Below, in pieces: positions 1 through 5,716 of a DNA stretch of 6,132 bases (positions are counted from its first letter, which is position 1; the number at the start of each line of letters is the position of its first letter). The translations under genes and the position numbers were made by a program. The stretch lies in the NCBI GenBank assembly GCA_003250275.1, contig QKGW01000490.1, positions 1 to 6,132 on the forward strand, read 5' to 3'. The stretch is from Alphaproteobacteria bacterium. GTDB taxonomy: Bacteria; Pseudomonadota; Alphaproteobacteria; Rhodospirillales; Rhodospirillaceae. The notes below the pieces were generated by a model that was not told the origin of the DNA, made no database searches, and was given only the letters and a program-made list of their open reading frames with translations.

Positions 1-477
1 GGTGGCCATGCCACCTACGCGCCGGAAACCGAAACCGAGTGGCGCATCGCCCAGGCCCTCGCTGCACGCTTCGGGCGGGTTTCGGCGGAGCGGGTGGCGA
101 GCGGGCAGGGGCTGCTCGACGCCGCCCACATTCTCGGGGCCGACACCTCGGTGGTTTCGCCCGCAAGTGTGGTCGAGGCCGCGAAGGCGGGCGACGCGGC
201 CTGTCTCGCGGCCCTCGACGTCTTCCTCTCCGCCACCGGGCGCGTCGCCGGCGACGTCGCGCTGACGCTCAACGCGACCGCGGGCGTGTTCCTCGGCGGC
301 GGCATCCTGCCACGGCTTTCCGGTGCCGTGGATCTCGCGCCGCTTCTCCGCGCCTTTCGCGACAAGGGCCGCAATGCGCCGCGCATGGCGCGGATGCCGC
401 TCGCCCTCATCGTCGACCCCGCACCCGCGCTTCAGGGACTCGCGGTGTGCGCGCGAAGCCTGTTGGAGCGGGTCTAA
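1..477 (+). CDS. glk: Glucokinase (Glk family), C-terminal part, 5' end outside window
   Basis: ATP-dependent glucokinase, which phosphorylates glucose to glucose-6-phosphate in the cytoplasm. The window opens inside the gene, in frame 1, and gives 158 residues to a TAA stop. The first residues, GGHATYAP, match the conserved E-G-G-H sugar-binding segment of bacterial Glk. From memory of E. coli Glk, the visible His3 aligns with His160 and Glu30 in SAERVASGQG aligns with Glu187, with the same 27-residue spacing, so both glucose ligands are kept. Further on are the GVFLGGGILPRL nucleotide-binding segment (about residues 98-109), a DKGR motif and the C-terminal IVDPAPALQGLA segment. The N-terminal ATP-binding loop and catalytic Asp lie upstream of the window. 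The protein is hexokinase-type Glk rather than a ROK sugar kinase, because it lacks the ROK cysteine-rich zinc motif. A 103-base spacer follows, so co-transcription with the next gene is uncertain. Confidence 0.93.
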   Translation, partial: GGHATYAPETETEWRIAQALAARFGRVSAERVASGQGLLDAAHILGADTSVVSPASVVEAAKAGDAACLAALDVFLSATGRVAGDVALTLNATAGVFLGGGILPRLSGAVDLAPLLRAFRDKGRNAPRMARMPLALIVDPAPALQGLAVCARSLLERV

Positions 478-483
478 GCATTG

Positions 484-530
484 CAGCCAGCCGCCGGGTA
501 TGGCACAAACTCTATGGTGCGCCCTGGCTG
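484..530 (+). promoter_or_regulatory. Inverted repeat in the glk-mltB spacer
   Basis: The 103-base gap between glk and the transglycosylase gene contains a perfect 7-base inverted repeat: CAGCCAG at 484-490 and CTGGCTG at 524-530. A smaller internal pair, GCAC at 503-506 with GTGC at 517-520, could form a second helix in the 33-base loop. The repeat begins 7 bases after the glk stop. It has no T-run after it, so it is a poor intrinsic terminator. It could instead be a 3' end stabiliser of glk, a leader structure of the next gene, or chance in GC-rich DNA. I saw no convincing -35/-10 pair in this spacer. Confidence 0.35.
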
Positions 531-565
531 GAGACCCGAAATCTTGCGGGGGCGCTTTCGTGGGC

Positions 566-571
566 AGGGAG
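566..571 (+). promoter_or_regulatory. Ribosome binding site of the MltB-family gene
   Basis: AGGGAG lies 9 bases before the ATG at 581. It supports that start over the in-frame ATG at 599, which has no comparable purine-rich site at the right distance and would shorten the lipoprotein signal peptide to the point where its basic N-terminal region is largely lost. Confidence 0.6.
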
Positions 572-580
572 TAGCGCAAG

Positions 581-1708
581 ATGCGTTCGGTATGGCGTAT
601 GGGCGTCGTCGGGATCAAACCACTGGCAGGTCTCGGCCTCGCGGCACTGCTTGCCGCCTGCGTCACAGACCGCCCCGCGTCGGCGACGCGCGCGCCGGCC
701 ACCGAGCCGGTATTCGCCGCGAGCGGCGACGAAGCGCCGATCGCACCCGGCCAGCCGCCGGTCAAGGTGGCAACCGAAAACCTCGCGTCCCTCGATCTCC
801 CGCCGAACCCGGATTTCGACGCCTGGCTGCGCGAACTCCGCGCCGAGGCGCGCAAGAAGGGCATCGGCGAAGCGACGCTCGACGCGGCGCTCAACGGCAT
901 CCGGCCGATCCCGCGGGTGATCGAACTCGACCGCAACCAGCCGGAATTCAAGCTCACCTACCGCCAGTACATGGAGCGGGTGGTGCCGCAGACGCGCATC
1001 GAGAAGGGCCGCAGGATGCTCGCGGAGAACCGCGCGCTGCTTGCCCCGATCGCCGCGAAGTACGGCGTTCCGGAACAGTATCTCGTCGCGTTCTGGGGCG
1101 TGGAAACCGATTTCGGGCGTGTCGCCGGCGGGTTCCAGGTCATTCCCGCACTCGCCACGCTCGCACACGATGGGCGCAGAAGCGCTTTCTTCCGCAGAGA
1201 GTTGCTGTACGCACTTCAGATCGTGGATGAAGGTCATGTGACGCCGGAGCGGATGGTCGGCTCGTGGGCGGGCGCGATGGGGCAGTGCCAGTTCATGCCG
1301 TCGAGCTTCGTCAACTACGCGGTCGACGGCGACGGCGACGGCCGCAAGGACCTTTGGGGCGACAAGGCCGACGTGTTCGCCTCCGCCGCCAACTATCTCG
1401 CCCGCTCGGGCTGGAAGGCCGGGGAAGGGTGGGGCCGCGCGGTGAGCGTGCCGAAGAAGTTCGACCGCCGCCTCGCCGGACCCGAGCGCCGCACCTTCCG
1501 CACCTGGGCCGCACTCGGCGTCACCGGCGCGAACGGCAAGCCGCTGCCCAAGACCGACCAGACCGCCGCCCTGGTGTTCCCGGACCCGGACACCAACGCC
1601 GCCGCATTCCTTGTCACCGACAACTATTTCACGATACTGAAGTGGAATCGCTCGACCTATTACGCCCTGGCGGTAGGCCAACTTGCGGACGCGCTGACGA
1701 AGCGTTAG
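581..1708 (+). CDS. mltB: Lipoprotein lytic murein transglycosylase, MltB/SLT_2 family
   Basis: Lytic transglycosylase that cleaves the MurNAc-GlcNAc bond of peptidoglycan with formation of a 1,6-anhydro end, acting from the periplasmic side of the envelope. The 375-residue protein starts with a lipoprotein signal: a basic start, a hydrophobic stretch and the lipobox LAAC with Cys27 as the predicted lipidated residue. Val28 at +2 is compatible with outer-membrane sorting. The SLT_2 domain covers about residues 75-375. Its catalytic Glu is most likely Glu175 in FWGVETDFG, and the family signature WAGAMGQCQFMPSSF is at 229-243. A DGDGDGRKD loop (Asp249, Asp251, Asp253, Asp257) resembles the EF-hand-like calcium site known in E. 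coli Slt35. The protein ends right after the catalytic domain, so it lacks the C-terminal peptidoglycan-binding domain carried by some relatives. The next gene, rlpA, starts 25 bases downstream and has a related job. The family call is firm; the exact MltB paralogue name is less so. Confidence 0.93.
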   Translation: MRSVWRMGVVGIKPLAGLGLAALLAACVTDRPASATRAPATEPVFAASGDEAPIAPGQPPVKVATENLASLDLPPNPDFDAWLRELRAEARKKGIGEATLDAALNGIRPIPRVIELDRNQPEFKLTYRQYMERVVPQTRIEKGRRMLAENRALLAPIAAKYGVPEQYLVAFWGVETDFGRVAGGFQVIPALATLAHDGRRSAFFRRELLYALQIVDEGHVTPERMVGSWAGAMGQCQFMPSSFVNYAVDGDGDGRKDLWGDKADVFASAANYLARSGWKAGEGWGRAVSVPKKFDRRLAGPERRTFRTWAALGVTGANGKPLPKTDQTAALVFPDPDTNAAAFLVTDNYFTILKWNRSTYYALAVGQLADALTKR

Positions 1709-1722
1709 GGTCTGTCCAACGT

Positions 1723-1731
1723 AGGGAGGAG
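1723..1731 (+). promoter_or_regulatory. Strong ribosome binding site of rlpA
   Basis: AGGGAGGAG lies immediately before the ATG at 1734 in the 25-base gap after the transglycosylase gene. The AGGGAGG part leaves 4 bases to the start, shorter than the usual optimum, but it is the most consensus-like site in the window and fixes this start. Confidence 0.65.
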
Positions 1732-1733
1732 AG

Positions 1734-2672
1734 ATGGCGACCATTCGCACCAACGCCGCCCGGGTCGGCCTGATCGCATTGGCGCTCGCATTGGGCGGCT
1801 GCGCGGAGACCACCTTCGTCGGCAACACCGCCAAGAATCTCTTCCCCGAAAGCCAGGAGGACACCGCGTCCACCGGCGGCTACAAGGTCGGCAACCCCTA
1901 CCAGATCGACGGTCAGTGGTACACGCCGAAGGAGGACTACACCTATTCCGAAGTCGGCGTCGCCTCGTGGTACGGCAACGATTTCCACGGTAAGCGCACC
2001 GCCAACGGCGAGCGCTACGACATGCACGCGCTGACCGCCGCGCACCGGACCCTGCCGATGCCCTCGCTGGTGCGCGTCACCAACATGGAGAACGGCCGCT
2101 CGGCGATCCTGCGCATCAACGATCGCGGTCCGTTCGCGCGCAGCCGCATCCTCGACGTCTCGAAGCGCGCCGCCGATGCGCTCGGCTTCATCGGGCAGGG
2201 CACGACGACGGTGAAGGTGGAAATCCTCGCCGAGGAAAGCCTCGCGCTGAAGCAGCGGATGCTGCGCGGCGACACCGATTTCGCCCAGGCGCCGACCCAG
2301 GTCGCCTCGCTCGCAGCGGTCGGCGGGCCCCGCGTCGTCGCCGAGGACCTGCCGCCGCCCGCGCCGGTGCAGCCGAGCAAACCGATCGTCCGCCCGACGC
2401 TCGCACCGACGCCCGCCGTGGCGTCGCCCCAGTTCGCCGCGATCGGGCAGTACGTTCAGGTCGGTGCGTTCAGCGACCCCTCCAACGCTGAGCGCCTCAA
2501 GGCGCGCCTCGCCGCGCTCGGGCCAGTCGACGTCTCGCCGGCCACGACCTCGGGCGGCATGGTGCTGCACAAGGTCCGCCTCGGCCCCTACGCCGACCCC
2601 ATGCGGGCCCAGGCAGCGCTGGCCGATGCGCAGCGCAACGGCTTTCCCGAGGCGCGCCTGGTCTCTCCCTGA
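1734..2672 (+). CDS. rlpA: RlpA, septal-ring lytic transglycosylase with SPOR domain
   Basis: RlpA is an outer-membrane lipoprotein. In Pseudomonas aeruginosa it is a lytic transglycosylase that prefers glycan strands stripped of stem peptides and acts at division sites. This 312-residue protein has a lipoprotein signal ending in LGGC, with Cys23 as the lipid site. A linker with the motif YKVGNPYQIDGQWY leads to the double-psi beta-barrel (about residues 72-165), which carries VASWYGNDFHGKRTANGE and INDRGPF. From memory of the Pseudomonas enzyme, Glu93, Asp96, His104 and Asp130 keep the exact spacing of its Glu120, Asp123, His131 and Asp157, so activity is likely. A Pro/Ala-rich linker (about 185-235) precedes a SPOR domain (about 238-312, starting YVQVGAFSD), which in this family binds denuded glycan at the septum. 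Its location next to another transglycosylase and a carboxypeptidase fits cell-wall remodelling. Confidence 0.96.
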   Translation: MATIRTNAARVGLIALALALGGCAETTFVGNTAKNLFPESQEDTASTGGYKVGNPYQIDGQWYTPKEDYTYSEVGVASWYGNDFHGKRTANGERYDMHALTAAHRTLPMPSLVRVTNMENGRSAILRINDRGPFARSRILDVSKRAADALGFIGQGTTTVKVEILAEESLALKQRMLRGDTDFAQAPTQVASLAAVGGPRVVAEDLPPPAPVQPSKPIVRPTLAPTPAVASPQFAAIGQYVQVGAFSDPSNAERLKARLAALGPVDVSPATTSGGMVLHKVRLGPYADPMRAQAALADAQRNGFPEARLVSP

Positions 2673-2705
2673 CGCGCCGCGAAACGCTCCGCCGCTCCGG
2701 CGACG

Positions 2706-2732
2706 GTTCCCGGGCCCGGAAACGGGCCGAAC
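2706..2732 (+). terminator. GNRA-capped GC hairpin in the rlpA-dacA spacer, possible weak terminator
   Basis: GGCCCG at 2713-2718 pairs fully with CGGGCC at 2723-2728 around a GAAA tetraloop. A lower helix of GTTC (2706-2709) with GAAC (2729-2732) extends it, leaving a 3-base bulge on the 5' side. It begins 33 bases after the rlpA stop and ends 18 bases before the first dacA ATG. The following bases, ATCCTTTG, hold only a short T-run, so it could be a weak or Rho-assisted terminator, an mRNA processing or stability element, or a structure that limits dacA translation. The pairing is read from the sequence; the function is inference. Confidence 0.45.
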
Positions 2733-2750
2733 ATCCTTTGCAAACTGTTG

Positions 2751-3941
2751 ATGATGATGATCCGTGTGATGACTCCCTTGACTCCGCTGCTTGCCGCCGC
2801 CCGTCCGGCGGTCGCCGCCCTCTGCCTCTCGCTCGCCGTGGTCTCGCCCGCGTCGGCCGCGATCGCGACCAAGGCGCCGCACGCGTTCTTGATGGACGCC
2901 GACACGCACACGGTGCTCCTCGACAAGGATGGCGACGCCCCGATGGCGCCGGCGTCGATGAGCAAGCTGATGACCGTCTACATGCTGATGGAAGCCCTCA
3001 AGGAGGGCCGGGTTTCGCTCGATTCGATGTTCTCGGTGAGCGAGAACGCCTGGTCCAAGGGCGGTGCCGCGAGCGGCAGCTCGACGATGTTCCTGAAGCC
3101 GCGCGAGCAGGTGAAGGTGCAGGACCTGCTGCGTGGCATCATCGTCCAGTCGGGTAACGACGCGTGCATCGTGGTGGCGGAGAACCTCGCCGTCACCGAG
3201 ACGGAATTCGCCGCCAAGATGACCCAGCGCGCCCGCGAACTCGGCCTCAAGGACAGCACCTTCGCCAACGCCACCGGCTGGCCCGATCCGAGCCAGAGGA
3301 TGAGCGCCCGCGACCTCGCGACCCTCGCCGACCGAATCATCGAGGACTTCCCCGAGTTCTACACGGTGTTCAGCGAGAAGCAGTTCGTCCACAACGGCAT
3401 CAAGCAGGGCAACCGCAACCCGCTGCTCTACGGCTTCCCCGGCGCCGACGGCCTCAAGACCGGCCACACCGAGGACTCCGGCTACGGTCTCGTCGGCTCG
3501 GCGAAGGTCAACGACCGCCGACTGATCGTGGTGATCAACGGCCTCGCGTCGAACAAGGAGCGGTCCGAGGAGTCCGAGCGCCTGCTCAACTGGGGCTTCA
3601 GCGAATTCCAGAACGTCACCCTGTTCAAGAAGGGCGAGAAGGTGGAGTCCGCCGAGGTCTGGCTCGGCGACAAGAAGATGGTGCCGCTGCTCGCGCCCGC
3701 GAACCTCACCTTCACCCTGCCGCGCTCGGCGCGCCGCGAGATGAAGGTCAGCGTCGTCGTCGACCAGCCGATCGCCGCGCCGATCCTCGCCGGGCAGAAG
3801 GTCGCCACCCTGCGCGTCAGCGCGCCGGGCATGGACCCGATCGAAACCCCGCTGCTCGCCGCCGAAGCGGTCGACCGCCTCGGCTTCACCGGCCGCATCG
3901 TCGCCGCCGCGAAGTACCTGTTCTGGGGCTACGCGAAATAA
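2751..3941 (+). CDS. dacA: D-alanyl-D-alanine carboxypeptidase, PBP5 family (peptidase S11)
   Basis: Penicillin-binding serine DD-carboxypeptidase that removes the terminal D-Ala from peptidoglycan stem pentapeptides in the periplasm, which limits cross-linking. Numbered from the ATG at 2751 (396 residues), a signal peptide ends near residue 36 (SPASA|A). The S11 domain follows (about 42-270) with all three active-site motifs: S69-M-S-K72 with nucleophile Ser69, S134-G-N136, and K236-T-G238. The beta-rich PBP5 C-terminal domain runs from about residue 292 to 375. The last 19 residues, with several aromatic and basic positions, resemble the amphipathic membrane anchor of this family. The start is uncertain: TTG 2748 and ATGs at 2751, 2754, 2757 and 2769 are all in frame, and none has a clear Shine-Dalgarno. 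All keep the hydrophobic core of the signal peptide. The TAA stop lies 1 base before tmk, implying co-transcription. The numbered Dac paralogue cannot be settled from sequence alone. Confidence 0.95.
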   Translation: MMMIRVMTPLTPLLAAARPAVAALCLSLAVVSPASAAIATKAPHAFLMDADTHTVLLDKDGDAPMAPASMSKLMTVYMLMEALKEGRVSLDSMFSVSENAWSKGGAASGSSTMFLKPREQVKVQDLLRGIIVQSGNDACIVVAENLAVTETEFAAKMTQRARELGLKDSTFANATGWPDPSQRMSARDLATLADRIIEDFPEFYTVFSEKQFVHNGIKQGNRNPLLYGFPGADGLKTGHTEDSGYGLVGSAKVNDRRLIVVINGLASNKERSEESERLLNWGFSEFQNVTLFKKGEKVESAEVWLGDKKMVPLLAPANLTFTLPRSARREMKVSVVVDQPIAAPILAGQKVATLRVSAPGMDPIETPLLAAEAVDRLGFTGRIVAAAKYLFWGYAK

Positions 3942-3942
3942 C

Positions 3943-4617
3943 ATGACCGCAACGCCCGCCACCCTGTCGTCCGCCCCCGCCGCCTTCATCACTCTCGAAG
4001 GCGGGGAGGGCAGCGGCAAGTCCACCCAGGCGAAGCTGCTCGCCGCGGCGCTGGCCGAGCGTGGCGTGCGCGCGGTTCTGACCCGCGAGCCTGGCGGCTC
4101 GCCCGAGGCCGAGGCGATCCGCTCGCTTTTGGTCGAGGGTGCGGTGGACCGCTGGGACCCGATGAGCGAGGCGCTGCTGCTGTTCGCGGCGCGGCGCGAC
4201 CATCTGCGCCGCACCATCCGCCCGGCGCTCGACGCCGGCACCTGGGTGATCTGCGACCGCTTCGGCGATTCCACGCTTGCCTACCAGGGCTACGCGCACG
4301 GCCTCGGCGCGGAAGTGATCGACAACCTTGCCGCGATCGCGATCGGCGGCTTCCGCCCCGACCTCACCTTGATCCTCGATCTGCCGGTCGAGATCGGCCT
4401 CGAACGCGCCCGCAGCCGCGAGGCGGGGCGCGAGGACCGCTTCGAACGCATGGGGGCGGCCTTCCACCAGCGCCTGCGCGACGGCTTCCTCGATATCGCC
4501 CGTAAGGAGCCGGCGCGCTGCAAGGTGATCGACGCGGCCCGTCCGATCGAGGCGATCCACGCCGATATCCTCGCCCACGTGCTCGCGCATCGGCCCGAAA
4601 CCGCGGTGCGGGCATGA
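3943..4617 (+). CDS. tmk: Thymidylate kinase
   Basis: dTMP kinase, which converts dTMP to dTDP with ATP in the cytoplasm and is essential for dTTP synthesis. The 224-residue protein has the P-loop GGEGSGKST (Walker A Gly20 to Ser27 with Lys26), the substrate-binding REPGGSPEAEAIR segment, the DRF motif at 105-107 followed by DSTLAYQG, and an Arg-rich LID segment (SREAGREDRFE). An acidic rather than basic P-loop together with arginines in the LID fits the E. coli-like (type II) class. The N-terminus has about 14 residues before the first beta-strand (FITLEG), somewhat longer than usual, with no alternative in-frame start nearby. The gene starts 1 base after the dacA stop and its TGA overlaps the holB ATG as ATGA, so translation of tmk and holB is probably coupled. 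The tmk-holB pairing is widely conserved in bacteria. Confidence 0.97.
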   Translation: MTATPATLSSAPAAFITLEGGEGSGKSTQAKLLAAALAERGVRAVLTREPGGSPEAEAIRSLLVEGAVDRWDPMSEALLLFAARRDHLRRTIRPALDAGTWVICDRFGDSTLAYQGYAHGLGAEVIDNLAAIAIGGFRPDLTLILDLPVEIGLERARSREAGREDRFERMGAAFHQRLRDGFLDIARKEPARCKVIDAARPIEAIHADILAHVLAHRPETAVRA

Positions 4618-5675
4618 GCGACGACCCGCACGCCCGTCTGATCCGCCACCTCATCGGCCACGAGGCCGCATGGAGTGAGGTGGACGCCGCGTGGCGCAGC
4701 GGACGTTTCGCCCACGCCTGGCTGATCACCGGACCGCGCGGCATCGGCAAGGCGAGCTTCGCCTATCTCGCCGCCAAGGCGATCCTCACCGCACCGCCGC
4801 AGGGGGAGGGGGACGGCCTGTTCGGGCCGGTGCCGACGCCGCCGTTGCACCGCGAGCCCGACGCCGCGCATCCGGCGCTCGCGCGCATCGAAAGCGGCGC
4901 GTATCCCGATCTCGTCACCGTCGAGATCGGCTGGACCGACGACAAGATGACCAAGCGCCGCACCGAGATCGTCGTCGACGACGTGCGCGCGGTGGGCGCG
5001 TTCCTCGCCATGACCCCCGCCGAAGGCGGCTGGCGGGTCGTCGTCGTGGACGCCGCTGACGAAATGAATCGTAACGCCGCCAATGCGTTGCTCAAAAATC
5101 TTGAGGAGCCGCCGAAACGCACGGTGCTGTTCCTCGTCGCGCACAATCCCGCGCGGCTGCTGCCGACGATCCGTTCGCGCTGCCGCCGCCTGGAACTCGC
5201 GCCGCTCAGCCGCACGGAAACCGCCGAGGGGCTGGCGCGCCTGCTGCCCGAGGAATCCGAGACCCGCCGCGATACCCTCGCGCACATGGCCCACGGCAGC
5301 CTCGGCGCGGCGATGACGTTGGCGCGCGCGGGCGGCGACACGCTCGCGGCGGAGATCGCGAAGCTGCTCGCACCCTGGCCGCGCCTCGATACCGGCGCCA
5401 TATATGCGTTTGCCGCGAAGATCGCCGCCGACGAGGCGAAATACCGCCTGTTCGCCGCGCTTCTCGGCGACTGGATCGCCGCGACGCTCAAGCGCGGCGC
5501 GGGCGCGCCCGCAGAGGGCGGCGGAAGCGATATCGCCACGGCGGTGCCGCTTGATCGGTGGATCGAGGTGTGGGAAAAGGTCAACGACCTGTTCCGCAAG
5601 GCGGACGCCGTCAATCTCGACCGCCGCCACGTCGTGCTCTCGGCCTTCCACGCCCTGATGTCGCCCGCCGTCTGA
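4614..5675 (+). CDS. holB: DNA polymerase III subunit delta-prime (clamp loader)
   Basis: Delta-prime is a stationary AAA+ subunit of the clamp loader that opens and places the beta sliding clamp on primed DNA. This 353-residue protein has the early GHE.A segment, a Walker A-like GPRGIGKAS (Gly40, Gly45, Lys46), the central VVVVDAADEMNRNAANALLKNLEEPP region (Asp146, Glu150) and the SRC motif (Ser188, Arg189, Cys190), whose Arg serves as the arginine finger in this family. A helical C-terminal collar domain fills about residues 215-353. Cys190 is the only cysteine in the protein, so the four-cysteine zinc module of E. coli-type delta-prime is absent. The stretch between the P-loop and the Walker B region instead reads HPALARIESGAYPDLVTVE followed by a charged segment, a form I associate with alphaproteobacteria. 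The start overlaps the tmk stop by 4 bases. metG follows after 41 bases. Confidence 0.96.
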   Translation: MSDDPHARLIRHLIGHEAAWSEVDAAWRSGRFAHAWLITGPRGIGKASFAYLAAKAILTAPPQGEGDGLFGPVPTPPLHREPDAAHPALARIESGAYPDLVTVEIGWTDDKMTKRRTEIVVDDVRAVGAFLAMTPAEGGWRVVVVDAADEMNRNAANALLKNLEEPPKRTVLFLVAHNPARLLPTIRSRCRRLELAPLSRTETAEGLARLLPEESETRRDTLAHMAHGSLGAAMTLARAGGDTLAAEIAKLLAPWPRLDTGAIYAFAAKIAADEAKYRLFAALLGDWIAATLKRGAGAPAEGGGSDIATAVPLDRWIEVWEKVNDLFRKADAVNLDRRHVVLSAFHALMSPAV

Positions 5676-5698
5676 GGCCGCGATCCGTCCTTGCGGCC
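5676..5698 (+). terminator. Hairpin immediately after holB, possible attenuator or processing site
   Basis: GGCCGC at 5676-5681, starting at the base after the holB TGA, pairs perfectly with GCGGCC at 5693-5698. One G-U and one A-U pair extend it inward, leaving a 7-base loop. No T-run follows; the next bases lead into the metG ribosome binding site. It therefore looks more like a stem that modulates metG expression or protects the holB mRNA end than a full intrinsic terminator. The pairing is visible; the role is inference. Confidence 0.4.
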
Positions 5699-5702
5699 CT
5701 CT

Positions 5703-5708
5703 GGAGAG
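5703..5708 (+). promoter_or_regulatory. Ribosome binding site of metG
   Basis: GGAGAG sits 8 bases before the ATG at 5717, which is a good spacing and fixes the metG start. GAGA at 5704-5707 could pair with TCTC at 5711-5714 across a 3-base loop and partly mask the site, but a 4-pair stem would be weak. Confidence 0.6.
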
Positions 5709-5716
5709 TCTCTCGA

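Noticed and set aside
481..504. TTGCAG with TATGGC as a housekeeping promoter for mltB
   Set aside because: The gap between the two hexamers is 12 bases, far short of the usual 16-18, and the -10 match is poor.
501..516. TGGCAC at 501-506 as the -24 element of a sigma-54 promoter
   Set aside because: There is no GC-containing -12 element at the required distance; the bases there read CTATGG. The second candidate, around 525-547, has GG and GC 18 bases apart instead of 10.
39..920. A 293-codon plus-strand frame spanning the glk end and the mltB start
   Set aside because: It runs out of frame through two well-supported genes, and its product is Arg/Ala/Ser-rich low-complexity sequence typical of a shifted GC-rich frame.
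512..1873. A 453-codon minus-strand frame opposite the MltB-family gene
   Set aside because: In codon register with the sense gene and explained by the same missing codons. No domain is recognisable in the translation.
1629..4274. An 881-codon open frame on the minus strand across rlpA, dacA and part of tmk
   Set aside because: Its codons are the exact reverse complement of the rlpA and dacA codons, so it stays open simply because those genes have no TTA, CTA or TCA codons. The product is rich in Arg, Gly, Ala, Val and His with no recognisable domain, while the + strand encodes clear enzymes.
5091..5105. A-run in holB as a programmed frameshift site like that in dnaX
   Set aside because: The run is CAAAAAT, not an A-AAA-AAG-type heptamer. 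There is no internal Shine-Dalgarno or strong downstream stem, and the frame continues to a full-length product.
4290..5651. A 453-codon minus-strand frame opposite holB
   Set aside because: Same codon-register effect over holB. No motif or credible start region, and the + strand gene is certain.
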